Positions 12,126 through 23,309 of a stretch of 64,000 nucleotides of DNA are shown piece by piece. Origin of the DNA: Tenodera sinensis. Taxonomy: Eukaryota > Arthropoda > Insecta > Mantodea > Mantidae. The notes under the pieces are model-generated. The model made no database searches. It worked only from the letters and a program-made list of their open reading frames with translations, and was not told the origin of the DNA. Each line of letters begins with the position of its first letter. Position 1 is the stretch's first letter. The stretch lies in the NCBI GenBank assembly GCA_030765045.1, contig CM060964.1, forward strand, positions 155,101,490-155,165,489. Direction: 5' to 3'. Both the position numbers and the translations under genes were made by a program.

Positions 12126-13340
12126 CTACCCTGCATTCTTAGACTGACCGGACCGCTCCGTGGCGGCACTGGACCAAGCAAGGACCTGCGTGCTCACTGC
12201 CAGAGTTGCACATAAAGGACCAGCAAGTCATGGGTACGGAACACTACCTACTGCACTAACTTGCATTAGACTTACTTGAAACACAACAGATGTTGAAATT
12301 GATGACCTTCAATGTGAACATATTCCCTATATCTCCGAAAACAATTCTGGTTTACTCGCAAAAGTTCATGTTGCCTGTATTTTTCTCCTGAAATTGTCCC
12401 TCAATTCTTGTAGCGTGTAGGGATTTGATGCTTACACTTTATTCTTTAACGTTCTCCATAAATAAAATTCATTAAGATGTTTAGCACAAATGGTTAACAT
12501 TTCCAAGACGTCAGCTTTCATGGCAGCGAAACTTCTGAAACTTAAAAGTTCATACTTTACAACCAAAAGACCCTTAAAGTAGGGTTAATTATTGCAGTTG
12601 ATTTTAGCAGTCCATTCATAATGACGACGTGGACCCATCTTGAACATTCTTCACTGATGAAACATTTTATCATCAAGGTCGCATTCCTACTCCGAACAAT
12701 TGATACTGGAATACCAAAAATCACCATATTATTCATGAAGTTCCTCACATGCGAAGAATTATCAGTGTCATATTTATGGCACAACAATTGATTCATACTT
12801 ATGTACATTCTAATTTAAATATTCTTTTCTGCAACTAACAGGAAATGAAAGCTTGTGTGACTAGTTTCAACAGTATTTAGCTATAGCATATACTGCTGTG
12901 AATTCTATGCATGAGTTGTGAAATGCATATGGGGATAGAATAATCAGTCAAGGATTGTGGCCATCTCCTTCCCTGGACCTAACTCCATATAAGTTTTATT
13001 TATGGGGAATGTTAAAGAATAAAGTGTACGCATCAAATTCGTTCATGTTACAAGAATTGAAGGACAGTATCATGAGCGAATTACAGGCAATAGTTGACAT
13101 GAACTTTTGCAAGTAAAAAAGAATTGCTTTTGGAAATATTGGAAATGTGTTCACGTTGAAGGTTATCAATTTCAACATCTGTTATGATTCAGGTAAATCT
13201 AATGCAAGTTAGTACAGTAATTAGTGCTCCATACCTGTGACTTGGTGGTCCTTTATGTGTAACTGTGGCAGAGCCCACAAGTCCTCAACCGGTCCAGTGC
13301 CGCCGCTGAGTGGTCTGATCAGTCTGAGAACGCATGGTAG
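12126..13340. mobile_element. Fold-back transposon relic with ~340-bp inverted arms
   Basis: The left arm, about 12126-12473, is the reverse complement of about 13340-12985, with scattered substitutions and small indels. The spacer (about 510 bp) and right arm together read as a mariner-type transposase on the + strand: TKNHHIIHEVPH in the spacer, then GLWPSPSLDLTPYKFYLWGM, LKNKVYASNSFMLQELKDSI and MSELQAIVDMN running into the right arm (family: GLWPPRSPDLTPxDFYLWGxLK). The left arm therefore repeats the 3' end of the transposase gene in inverted form. The right arm directly abuts the Tc1/mariner copy at 13341. Confidence 0.75.
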
Positions 13341-14645
13341 AATCTGCTTATACAGAGAGATCCAAATATATGGAAACCGCTGCACAGTGTTTTTCCACTG
13401 TGCAGACAGAAACACAATAGCAGCAGCTGAGATACAGAAGGTCACGAGCATGACTTGTTTTTCTCTGCTCTGCTCACAATCAGTATGGAGCTAATGCGAT
13501 ATTATGCGGCTGCATTATTACCAGTGTGCTTTATTGTTTAGTCCTGTACTTAGTCACAAAGTGTATTATGGCTCAGCATTTATTTTCTACTGCACAGTGT
13601 GTATTTATTGATGATTCATATGTATTAACTTAGCTCGCCAGGTACAAGTGTGATTTGCAGAAAGATATCCAGGTGTAAAAGTTCCAGGCCGTACAACAAT
13701 CCATAAACTTTACAGTAAATTTCAGGCCACAGGAAGTGTTCAGGCTCAGAAATCTAAAAGATGGCGTACGGTTCTTACCGAAGAAACATTAGATGACATC
13801 GGCCATCATTTGGAGCAAAAAATTGCTTAGGCATCTTTCACGACAGGCAGGCATTTCTTGTGGCTCTTTGCAAAGAGCTACTAAATATAAAATAACTGGC
13901 ACATGCTCTTCAACCAGGTGATCCTGTAATCAGGCGCACATTTTGTGAGTGGGCTATCAACAGTGTACATAATGGCGAAATTGACCGACATTTAATATTT
14001 TTCACAGACAAGGCGTGGTTCCACCTTCATGGATATGTGTGTGCACTAAACAATCATCATTGGAGCTCTGAGAAACCTAATATTGTTCATGAAATACACC
14101 TTCATGACAAAAAAAAAATTGGTGTATGGTGCACCATTAGTGGAGAAAGAGTTATAGGCCCAATTTTTCTCGAGTCAACAGTTCATGCCCGTACATACGT
14201 GAATACAATTTTGCCCCATTTTTTTTAGAGAATTAACCAACAGGGAGCATGATTTTGCCTTTTTTCAACAAGACTCTGCAACAGCTCATACAACCAATCT
14301 TTCGATTAGAACAATTGAAAGTGTGTTTCAGGACAGAATTATTAGTAGAAATTTGTGGCCCCTTGGTCTCCCGACTTAACCCCTTGCGATTTCTAACTCT
14401 GCTGTAACTTAAAGCATAAAGTGTACAAGACAAACCCACACATCCTGGAAGAATTAAAACAAAATATCTGTCAGGAAATTTCTCAACGCGAACTATGGCG
14501 AGTGATGGATAATTTCCTAAACAGGTGCCAAAAATGTATGGACAATGATGTTGGCCAGTTTCAGCATCTGCTTTAATTATATTGGTAAGTAAAGGCTTTA
14601 AAAGTAGTTTTAAAAATGCTGTATGGTTTTATTCGCACTGTTCAG
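13341..14645 (+). pseudogene. Tc1/mariner-superfamily transposon, copy 2 (sense)
   Basis: Homologous to copy 1 at 7097-8475 but on the + strand. The 5' end reads CTTATACAGAGAGATCCAAA. Transposase motifs in order: TDKAWFHLHGYVCALNNHHW (first catalytic Asp kept, following Glu changed to Lys), SSEKPNIVHEIHLHDKKKIG, GVWCTISGERVIGPIFLEST, then after a frame change FFQQDSATAHTTN (second Asp) and RTIESVFQDRIISR. The SPDLTP motif is broken by a further frameshift at about 14370. The 3' end (AAAATGCTGTATGG ... TTCGCACTGT) stops at about 14645, short of the terminus seen in copy 1, so the copy is 3'-truncated as well as frameshifted. Confidence 0.75.
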
Positions 14646-15089
14646 ATGATAGCAATAGGTCTTATACCATCATCAAATGTACACGAGAAGTATTTTGTTT
14701 TTTGTTTAGTGTAGTTGGTGTTTAAACTGATTAAAATGAATGATAAGACACATATCAATATCATTGCTTTAACCCTTTTTAACATAAGTAACCATGACCA
14801 CAATGCAAGAAAGAAAAATTAAGGCTTGTTTCTTCAGCAATGCTCAACAAATTGAATGCATATCCAGGTGAGTCATGGAGTCTTAGAGTATGTAACAAAT
14901 GTCATAAGAAAACTTAATTATTACCAGTCTTGAATGCAGTGCCATCCAGGTCAGCAATTACGAAAGTAAATGTGTCACACTTAGAATTACTTCAGTAGCT
15001 TGCAAGCTTTAACTACCTGTGTTGCAAACTGCATTTAAGTGAATTTTGTTTAAAATGAGTGTGTATATAATTTGGTAAAATGACATATA
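14646..15089. other. Intronic sequence, nothing recognised
   Basis: AT-rich, no feature supported. Confidence 0.4.
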
Positions 15090-16347
15090 CAGTCCGGTGC
15101 ACAGAAACTTTCTGATATGAGGAACAGCTGTTTAGGTTGGTAGTGAATGGCAACACGCCCCAGTTAAAACCTCTGTCAGCGATAGGAAGACGTGTGCCTG
15201 CTCTTTGTTTCGCTATGGCAGAGGTGATCCAAAAGCCCAAACAGTTTAAGGGGAGGTTGTAAGCTCTATGCTTGCAATGCTAATTTTAAGAAGTTTAACT
15301 CCACTTTTCAGAGAAACTATTTACTCTAGAAGTATGAAATTTTGTACACATATTTTTTATTATAATATTATATATAATATTACTATTTCCATATTTTTTT
15401 TAAAATTAATTTAACGAATATATAATTTTCTTATTCATATCCATTTTTGGACAGTTAAATATATTTTAAACACACTTCTGGCAAGTTTTGGGGGGTTAAA
15501 AGACTAGGCTATGATAAAATAGGTGTTAAACTTGCAAAATCAGAAGAAAAAAACACAAAATTGATATTTTTGACCCAAATCAGCTTACAACCTCACCTTA
15601 AGCTACATTGAAACATATCATTAGACTTTGATTATTTTATCAGCAGTTATTGAGGATAAGAGCAAATGCCAGATTGCCAATCCTTTTCGAATAATAAACC
15701 TTCTCAGGTTTGTGTAGTTTTCTTGGGAAGGGAATGGGGGATGAAGCAGATTTATCTGTTTTGTTATATCTGTATTAACTTGAACTCCACATTGTGCATA
15801 TTTATTTTGAATCATGTCATTTCATTACAAAATAATTTAAAGCTGTAACTTAAGCTCTATCTACACAAAATATACTGAGCATACAAAAGCATGTTTTGGT
15901 CACGTAGACAAACATAAGGGGAAAACACTAGACAATAATGTTCTAGTAATTAATCCACATCTTTATTATCTCCATTCTTGATATTTCTTCCACCAGTTTG
16001 AGGCAGTTCACTCCATATAGTTCCGCAGCCCTTGCAGTGTTACATCCTTGTTCAAGCAGCGTAATTACTTTCGGCTTGTTATCCATATCGTTTGCTCAGT
16101 TCAAATGGCACGCATAGTGTAGTGGACAATATATTCAACAAAGCTGTTTCGTGTGAGCCACGCCTTGTCCTTCTCCCCGGTTCGCGAAACCGAATCCCAG
16201 AGTTATGTCATCAAACCAATGAGCGACGGACACAGCCAGGAGATGGTGACAATCGTTCCACTCTGGTTAAATTCCTCCTTACTCCTCCCCTCATACTACA
16301 CACCAAAAGACACTAACAGCATCGGAAAATTCCTGTGCACCGGACTG
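15090..16347. mobile_element. 1.26-kb TIR DNA transposon, TA-flanked, non-autonomous
   Basis: The ends are inverted copies of CAGTCCGGTGCACAGRAAYT, with similarity continuing to about 28 bp, and each is flanked by TA (15088-15089 and 16348-16349). This explains the short open frames at 16092-16467, which read through the right terminus. The element encodes only a remnant HTH protein (next entry), so it is an internally deleted member of a TA-targeting family (Tc1/mariner/pogo type by inference). Confidence 0.7.
15950..16090 (-). pseudogene. Helix-turn-helix N-terminus of a transposase, remnant
   Basis: The minus strand from an ATG at about 16090 reads MDNKPKVITLLEQGCNTARA, then AELYGVN and EEISRMEIIKM. 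The layout (basic start, E-Q-G, then ARAAELYGV) resembles the DNA-binding HTH that opens Tc1/pogo-type transposases. The frame dissolves after about 45 codons. No catalytic part remains inside the TIRs. Confidence 0.35.
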
Positions 16348-17157
16348 TACTTGGTGCATAAACTGGCACAGTGTGCCACTTGCATAATGCATAATATGAC
16401 ACTGCATGCACCCACACATCCATACACCAAGAGAAGCTCTCACAGTGATGCTCCAGTCCGAAGTTAAATCCAGCATTCAGCTGTGTGAGTTAATTTGTTT
16501 TTAATTACCTATTTATGTATACCCCATTCTGAAATTTAGTGCATGTGTAATTTAAAAACAAAGGAATACTGTGAGTTCTTTTAAAATTAAAAAATGAGCA
16601 CAAAATGCTTGAAAATGCATTTTAAAGATACTTTATTGAGAAAAACTGCTTTTAATATTTGTGTCATCTTAAAACAAACATTATGAAAAAGCATGTTTTA
16701 TAACCTTCTAATTAAGCTGAATTTTAATTATGTCTTGATAATTTGGAGCAGAGTAATATCTGTATACATCTGTGGCCACACAAATACATAAATTTTTATT
16801 TTGAATAATTGGAGGGTAATAACATTTTTTAAAAATAAAAATAAATGTATATACTATTTTGAAACATTTGATGGATTAAAAATATTTAATAAAAATTGCA
16901 CATATGGTGGTCAAATTTTCTCTCAATTTGTCTGGTTTGATGTGAAATGACATATGTATCATCCTGCTTTCAGATGTATACCAACATATAGTTTTTTAAC
17001 CTTTTTATTTACAAGTTCATTACATGTCTATAACAATTTTAATGCCAGCTATACCATGAGTAAATAAATGTGTTAAAAGATTTAGCTGGAAGAACATATT
17101 CATTTGGCAAAATGAGTAATGTTGTTATATAAGACTATGGAGTTGATAGATACAGAA
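16348..17157. other. Intronic sequence, nothing recognised
   Basis: AT-rich, no feature supported. Confidence 0.4.
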
Positions 17158-17360
17158 ACAATGGGTTAGCTTATTTATGCCAACAAACTTACTGTTGGTA
17201 TTTTTAAGTACACAAGACATGTGTGGGCAATGTTTGAGAGGTAGAATTGGAGCTGAAAAACTTACAGAATATGTGGTTCATATCCCAGCTGTGGCATCAA
17301 GTTTTTCAGTTTCAATTCTGCCTCTCAAAGGGGTTAGTTTATTAACCTGTATGTTACAAG
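17158..17360 (+). repeat. Unclassified hairpin repeat, copy 1
   Basis: This shares about 190 bp with 55085-55245 read on the minus strand. Both contain TTATGCCAACMAACTTACTG, then TTTTTAA and GCAATGTTTGAGAGGTAGAA. In each, a GAGAGGTAGAATYGG arm is followed by its reverse complement (CCRATTCTRCCTCTCA-like in this copy at about 17315-17335), so the RNA could fold. Short ORFs such as 17177-17443 are products of this repeat. There is no transposase and no tRNA boxes. Confidence 0.55.
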
Positions 17361-17751
17361 TATTTGAAACCACAAAGAGGAGAGACATATCATGTTTGTC
17401 ATATATAATTCACAAATACTTTTTCTTAGACAGGAATACATAATTTAGGCATATCTACAGGCACAGCAGCATTACAGATATGTTTGACAACTAATAGAAG
17501 CTACACTAGTGTGCAGAAAAGGAGCTTTTTTTAGTGGGATATGTTAGCAATCAACATATCTCAAAGTTTTCCAGTAAACTTAGTAATTTATTCCACTTCA
17601 GCTTTTAATGCTTTGGAGTAACATTTAAAGTTTTTTCTTCCTGATTTCTGTAGCTATCATCTATGTTATGAAGCTTCTGTTTAGGACATTAGATATTTTA
17701 ATTCACAGCAGACTGAAGATTACTTTTTAGCTTTACTACTTTATTTTGCAG
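17361..17751. other. Intron just before exon b, nothing recognised
   Basis: No repeat or gene was recognised. The stretch ends in the TTATTTTGCAG acceptor of exon b. Confidence 0.4.
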
Positions 17752-17869
17752 TTTTATGGCATTCCACAGCATTATGGCCTCTTCTATGCAATGGGTGCTG
17801 CTCTTGTAATGGAGGGAATACTTAGTGGTTGTTACCATGTGTGTCCAAATCATTCTAACTTCCAGTTTG
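17752..17869 (+). CDS. SID-1 transmembrane family gene, internal exon b
   Basis: The exon is 118 nt, enters in phase 0 after TTTTGCAG and leaves in phase 1 at TTTG|GTAAGT. It encodes FYGIPQHYGLFYAMG, a hydrophobic helix, then EGILSGCYHVCPN and NFQF. GIPxHxGLFYAMGxAL and CYHVCPN are near-invariant in the SIDT family. SGCYH is the Ser-x3-His element of the CREST hydrolase-like superfamily fold, to which SIDT proteins have been assigned. Its partner Asp is split over the next splice junction. The intron after this exon is 18.1 kb and contains LINE A and the pyrimidine satellite. There is no frameshift or stop, so it reads as functional coding sequence. Confidence 0.93.
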
Positions 17870-17966
17870 GTAAGTGCAAGCTTTTAAAAGGAATTAGTCT
17901 TTATACATGTTCCAAGAATCTTTTGTAGAGAAATATTGTTTTCTTAACTTTCTGTTCTAACAAACC

Positions 17967-17997
<31 letters not shown>

Positions 17998-18130
17998 CCA
18001 CGCGCAGCCATTCATCCATGCACGCACACACACACCCACCCACACTCACACACCTGCACACGTACCCACAAACACGTGCCCACACACCCCCACACCCACA
18101 TACACAATGCAAACATGCACACGCACACAC
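17967..18130. repeat. (TA)n then CA/CACAC-rich microsatellite
   Basis: A 28-bp run of TA (17967-17994) is followed by about 130 bp of imperfect CACACA/CACCCA repeat up to TGCACACGCACACAC. Confidence 0.9.
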
Positions 18131-18540
18131 TATTGAGAAACAAGCACAATGTGGAGTGTACTGTTTATTAAACGTTACATCCTAAGTGTTATAATTATTT
18201 GTATACCTCTGTGTATGTCTACATCACTAAATAAATGCCATCTTTTATATTAAAGCAGATGTAACAGATATTCTACCTATTATCAACATGCTGTCATGTG
18301 CAACCTAAACACAAAATATTGTAACAAACATAATAGATCATTGCAACACTACAGATAGTTGCAAACTACCATGTTTAAATATTTTAATATGTAATTCCCT
18401 TCAGTTTGAGTAGTCATATTCTTAATTCACAAAATCCTTGCTTGCTTTAACAACAACGTATAATTATTGTGCTATTTTTACTTAAGGATACCAAACACAA
18501 CTGAAGACACTTGCATAATTACTGTAAATGTAATGTAATG
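18131..18540. other. Intronic sequence, nothing recognised
   Basis: No feature supported. Confidence 0.4.
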
Positions 18541-18632
18541 TAAACCCCGCGCGACAGCCCACGAAGGGCCAAGGCCTACCGCCCAGCCGCTGCGTCCCAC
18601 ACCTCTGCCCACTACAGGCGTCATTGGTGAGG
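18541..18632 (-). mobile_element. SINE2 fragment
   Basis: GGGCCAAGGCCTACCGCCCA and CACACCTCTGCCCACTACAGG parallel the SINE2 body at 10028-10080. It is GC-rich against an AT-rich background. Only the 3' part is present. Confidence 0.5.
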
Positions 18633-19127
18633 CTTGCATAATTACTAATATTTTAAAATTCTATGCAAAACCATCACATTTTACACATACTTGCCAGCTT
18701 TTATGTTTTACCCTCTAAAATGTTTGGGAGTGAAGACGTTTTATGACCTACAGTACTGGATAGAGCAGCCCACAGGTGAAAAGTTGTACCATTCAGAAAA
18801 TTTTGGGGGGATACAAAGTAATATTGAAGTATTTGTAAAACAGAAAATCACTGTTTCAAGTTAATTTCAAATTGTAAACTAAGAAGACTGTATTATAAAA
18901 TAAAAGATATATTTTGGAAATAAATAAATTGTTAAGGGTTCCTTGACTTTAACAGCTTGTCATTTTGCTAAAATAAACTGGCTTGGTGTAATCTTGTGTT
19001 GCAGCCCCTAAACCCTGACAACTGCAGGCAGAAGCATAGTTGTCTTGTTTTGAGCATGATTCTAGCCTCCGACCACCTCTGAGGTCATACTGTCTCTCAA
19101 CCCAATTCACTCTGACCATATTTCCCT
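18633..19127. other. Intronic sequence, nothing recognised
   Basis: No feature supported. Confidence 0.4.
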
Positions 19128-19300
19128 GTCGGTCTGGGTGGCTCAGTTGGTTAGACGCTGGCCTACTGATTCCAAGGTCGTGGGTTCAAATCTGGTCCAA
19201 ACTGATGGTTTTTAAGTGTGCTTAAAAAATCGACAGCACACTGGCGATGCTGATGTGATCCTGGCAATTGACAATGTTGTTAAATAATAAAAATAATAAT
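19128..19300 (+). mobile_element. SINE1 copy with internal deletion
   Basis: The tRNA-derived head is intact: A box TGGCTCAGTTGG and B box GGTTCAAATCTGG. Compared with 19569-19805, about 60 bp of the body is missing (the segment with the TACTGGCATGT motif), and it ends in an AAT-rich tail after TTGTTAAATAA. Confidence 0.8.
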
Positions 19301-19568
19301 TGGAAACTCATATTACTGTAGAGTTTCTTGCAGTTCTTTCACCTGGCCTTTATTACCATCTTGTTCCATGACACTTCTTGTTGAAGTTTTTGGTAACTAA
19401 TGATGATGATAATGATGTATATTTAAGGGTGCTCAGCTAGTAGGTCATCAGTGCCCTATTTAGTATTTGAGGATGAAATGGAGTCCATGCTATAGTAATA
19501 CTCTCATGGCATCTATCACATAGGTACTACTACCTAACATTTTCTACTGTAGTGTTCCTTGATGTTTC

Positions 19569-19805
19569 GTCGGTCTGGGTGGCTCAGTTGGTTAGACGCT
19601 GGCCTACTGATCCCAAGGTCGCGGGTTCAAATCCGGCCCAGGCCGATGGTTTTTAAGTGTGCTTAAAAACGACAGCTCCATGTCAGTAGATTTACTGGCA
19701 TGTAAAAGAAATCCTGCGGGACAAAATTCCGGCACACCGGCGACGCTGATGTGATCCTGGCAATTGACAGCGTCGTTAAACATCAAAATAATTTTTAAAA
19801 AAATT
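19569..19805 (+). mobile_element. SINE1, full-length copy with target duplication
   Basis: A 237-bp element flanked by the 14-bp direct repeat TTCCTTGATGTTTC (19555-19568 and 19806-19819). The head has A box TGGCTCAGTTGG and B box GGTTCAAATCC of an RNA polymerase III promoter. The body contains AAGTGTGCTTAAAAACGACA and CGTCGTTAAACA, and the tail is A-rich. This is the best reference copy of the family in the window. Confidence 0.9.
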
Positions 19806-19819
19806 TTCCTTGATGTTTC

Positions 19820-20717
19820 TTGGAGCATCAGCATACCAATTGCTTCTAATATGTATGTTTCAAAGATGCTGTGCTGTCTTGATTTAGGGGTTAAGATGAC
19901 TTATCAGTTTTGGTGACAGGCACATTACCAGCACATGTTTTAATGGTAGATCATGTTTAGGTGTGGAACACTAGTCCAGAAGGAGGAGGATATTCTTAAC
20001 CTGTGATACCATCCTTCTTTTCATGAGATGAGCAAATCCTTGAGCAATTTGCCACTCATCAAGGCATTCTGTGAGGCCATGTACAGGTACAGAAAATATT
20101 TGATGGCCTTGAAACACTAAGGACTATGGAACTTTCATATTAGTAGAGACTGAAGTCTTTTTGCTGCCTTGGCCCTTTTTTCCTTTAAAGGCAAAGGTCC
20201 TTTTTAGTATGGATTTGAAAATGCCCCTGGTGATGTAACACTCTTATGATAGAGCAGTTAGTTTACTGTCATGTTTCAACAGTCCCAAGATTCACAGTTG
20301 CAGATTCTCCTCAAACGATTTGCCATGTACTGCTACATTGCTCCTTAAAGCACAAACCACCAGCACTAAGCTTCCAGTGCAGGTTTTAGTGACACTTCAC
20401 TAGCTACAACTTTAACAATCTCTCCATCAAAAGGTGTATTGATAGTGCAAGAATTTAGATATCACTCCATCGATTTCTCTGGTAAATCAGCATTTCTTGA
20501 TGGATCTGCATTCACTTAGTAGTAACTACACCCTGCAATACTTGATTTTCTAATTTTGTTTGATTTTTTAAAGTCAAAAGAGGAGACAATGGAACTCCTC
20601 CACAATTTCAGTTTTACTTTTTGTCTACTTCCCTTAACACTTGGAAGGTTCTCATTCCAAGTTTTAGAATGCTGTTGCTTAACCATCACAATCACTTTCA
20701 AAAATAACTAAGTATAT
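19820..20717. other. Intronic sequence, nothing recognised
   Basis: No reading frame, terminal repeat or SINE box stands out. Confidence 0.4.
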
Positions 20718-21438
20718 ACACTACGGTTTGGAAACAGCAAGTGATTATGGACAACAGAAGGCAAATACATTATAAAATAGCATTTTATTGTTTTCTAAAC
20801 GTTTATAAAGCGCAAACATTGTATAGGTTAATGAAACCATTAAATTTTAGATTCCTCAAAATAACCACCCTTTCCGTTAATCATTGCCTGCATACTTTCA
20901 GCATGCAGTGGGTCAATTTTGCCAGGATTTCAGTTGTAAGTAGTCTCCATTCTTGTTGCAGGACCAGCCACAATTGTGTCCTACTCATGCTTCCCTGTTT
21001 TCGGATCCTCCTGTCCAACTTGTCCTATAGTAGCTCAGTTGGGGATTGCGAAGGCCATCCCAAGTTTTTAAAAATTTTCTTCACCTTTAGAGACTTGATA
21101 TAATTCTTACACAAATGGGATGTATGTTTTGAGTAGTTAACTTGCTGTAAGACAAGCCCTTTATCAATCAGAAGCAAACCAGTTGTCTTGGCATGTCACT
21201 GGAGAAGTCCATGATAATCCTTTTGGTTCATTTTTCCATCTACTTTCACTAAATCTCTGACTTTATACCCTCCAAAAGCAGGTGGCTTGTGACCTAAACT
21301 ATAGGTGAAGCTCTTATCACATAAAAATCACATGCAACATACCTATTTCCTATATATTAAGTTGATTCTTCTGTCCCTTCTGTTGGCATATTTCTCAGTT
21401 ACGTCGTCATGAAAAGGTTGCTTCCTTTCCAGGTCATT
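20718..21438 (-). pseudogene. Tc1-like transposase relic
   Basis: On the minus strand, 21200-20850 gives KHTSHLCKNYIKSLKVKKIF, then KNLGWPSQSPTELL, DKLDRRIRKQGSMSRTQLWL, VLQQEWRLLTTEILAKLT and ILRNLKF. These correspond to the Tc1 motifs QDNDPKHTSKLCxNYI, WPPQSPDLNPIELLWDELDRxVR and GYFEESK. The second catalytic Asp lies in a decayed stretch and SPDLNP has become SPTELL. The low end begins CACTACGGTTTGGAAACAGC after TATATA, a plausible terminus. Frameshifts and stops abound. The 5' part may continue beyond the SINE at 21449-21691 but could not be followed. Confidence 0.7.
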
Positions 21439-21448
21439 CAGCAAGTCC

Positions 21449-21691
21449 CTTTTTTGTAGTGTTTAATGCCCACTTTTACTAAATATAACACCATAGGTAG
21501 TGACACTTATGATACATGGTAAGAAGATGGAGTACTGGTGGAATGAGATGGCAGGGGAAACCGGAGAACCTGGAGGAAACCTGCCCCAGTGCCACTTTGT
21601 CCACCACAAATCCCATGTGCGGTTGCCTGGGATTGAACCTGGGCCGCTTTGGTGAGAAGCAAATGGTCTAACCACTCAGCTACGGCATGAC
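21449..21691 (-). mobile_element. SINE4 copy (tRNA-derived) with target duplication
   Basis: The minus strand reads a tRNA-like head with A box TAGCTGAGTGGTTAG and B box GGTTCAATCCC, then a body shared with 32556-32801: GTGGTGGACAAAGTGGC, GGTTTCCCCTGCCATCTCAT and CATAAGTGTCACT. The 10-bp direct repeat CAGCAAGTCC flanks it at 21439-21448 and 21692-21701. Confidence 0.85.
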
Positions 21692-21701
21692 CAGCAAGTC
21701 C

Positions 21702-21980
21702 TTGTGGATGGAGATGTTGGCTAGAGATGTTAGTCTTTCGTGGGTCATAGAGCTCCACAAATATTTGTTTCCATAAAAAATCTCAAGTTCCGTTTTCAAA
21801 CATCTTATTTTAAATAAGTTCACATATATTTCCTGAAGAGAAGTGAGAGAATCAATGGGGAAAACAGTTGAATGATGAAGGAACCTTGAACAATCAGTGA
21901 GAGTATAAAACTGAAGTTTTCCAAGGTCTTGGAATGTAATGGTAATTTGTGCGAAGATCAGATCCAATATTTAAAAATAT
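21702..21980. other. Intron upstream of LINE A, nothing recognised
   Basis: Minus-strand frames here look like random open sequence. Possibly the 5' end of the Tc1 relic, not shown. Confidence 0.3.
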
Positions 21981-22367
21981 AACAATTTTTCTTCTGGGGT
22001 AGTAAGGGGTAGTGATGCGCCTCCTATAGCCTCTCCTACCCAATTCCCATCCTCATCCTGCCCGTGGTGCACCCTGCTTTTAACAGATGAGGCTCTGGGG
22101 ACCGAATCACAGCGGTATAACTGTTTCATCTAAAATGGAGGAAATGTCATTTACATATGTGCTGGCCTATCACAGCACAACAGCGTCCCTCAGAGGCACA
22201 TGAGGGGAAGGTCGGTGGATCTAAATATCATCTATTTAGTCCTCCCGGCTAGGTCCGATGGACCCGTTGACCAACGATAGGTGTGGTCCCCCTTGCAAAA
22301 TGGGGGTTTAAGTCGGGTGATGTAACTGCCACATTGTAAAACTGGTGCCCGTTAAGAAAACAGTTAC

Positions 22368-23309
22368 ATGAAAGCCACATACATGAATATGAGTCCTAAA
22401 GATAAACATTCCGGAGTTAAAACTGTCCCCCAATCGGATCTCCGGGTGGGGACATCTTTAGGCAAATTTCATCACAACAATTCCAATACTTTAAGAATTC
22501 TACAATGGAATGCAGGAGGCATGTCCCAGCCTAAAAAACAAGAGCTAATGAAAATATTAAAAGACCAAGATATAGATGTCTTCACAGTACAAGAAGCCAA
22601 TATATCACGAGAACAGGAAATATACTTTGAAATGGATCAGTATACTACACATATACTTCCAAAGGCTCGTCAAATAGCAAGTGGTATTCTTACAGGAATT
22701 AAAAGAAATATGAAAGCTATTATCCAAATCAAAAAAACAATGGAAGAACAAGATAAATCAGAAATAGTTAAAATTGAAGTATGGAAAAGTAACTACCACT
22801 ATAGAATTTACAGTATCTACAATCCTCCAGACAATACACTAGATCTAAATTCTATTCCCATAGAACCCAAAAGTATTTTAATACGTGATTTTAATGCACA
22901 CTCCCCTAGGTGGGGCTACAGAGATATAAATTCAGCAGGAAGAGTCATAGAAGACCTATTAAACTCGTCAACAATGGAATTAATATTTAATCCAAATGAT
23001 CCACCCACTTACCTTCATTATAATGGTTCGGGTACAAATCCTGACCTTCTGATGGTGTCATCTGACATAATTGACAATACAAAAAGAGAAATAATAGAAG
23101 ACCCAGGTTCAGGCCACAGAATCACCATAAACTCCATAAGAGGTCTAATAAATAAAAGTAACAAACCAAAAGTTAAAACTTCTTGGAATTTTAAAAAAGC
23201 AGATTGGTCCAGTTTCCAAAATGAGATAGAAGGGAAGTGTAATATACTGTTAGAATCAGAGTTCAAGTCAACAGATGAAATGAATAAAAAATTTGTGAAA
23301 TATTATTGA
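22368..23309 (+). CDS. LINE A endonuclease part of the polyprotein, ended by a frameshift
   Basis: 313 codons. After a short N-terminal extension the apurinic-like endonuclease (EEP fold) begins: LRILQWNAGG (residues 43-51, Asn), QEAN (75-78, catalytic Glu), RDFNAHSPRWG (about 173-183, where the family usually has GDFN, so a Gly-to-Arg change), GTNPDL (about 222) and DPGSGHR (about 246, where a catalytic SDH motif is expected and the Asp is not apparent). The endonuclease thus seems impaired at two motifs. The frame stops at TGA 23307-23309, but homologous protein continues in the -1 frame from about 23303, implying loss of a single base near 23301-23306. No classical slippery heptamer is in frame there. 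Start chosen at the first ATG; AUGs at 22382 and 22388 are alternatives. Confidence 0.85.
   Translation: MKATYMNMSPKDKHSGVKTVPQSDLRVGTSLGKFHHNNSNTLRILQWNAGGMSQPKKQELMKILKDQDIDVFTVQEANISREQEIYFEMDQYTTHILPKARQIASGILTGIKRNMKAIIQIKKTMEEQDKSEIVKIEVWKSNYHYRIYSIYNPPDNTLDLNSIPIEPKSILIRDFNAHSPRWGYRDINSAGRVIEDLLNSSTMELIFNPNDPPTYLHYNGSGTNPDLLMVSSDIIDNTKREIIEDPGSGHRITINSIRGLINKSNKPKVKTSWNFKKADWSSFQNEIEGKCNILLESEFKSTDEMNKKFVKYY

Noticed and set aside
16092..16467. Overlapping frames of 74 and 104 codons
   Set aside because: They run across the right terminus of the 15090-16347 transposon; repeat-derived.
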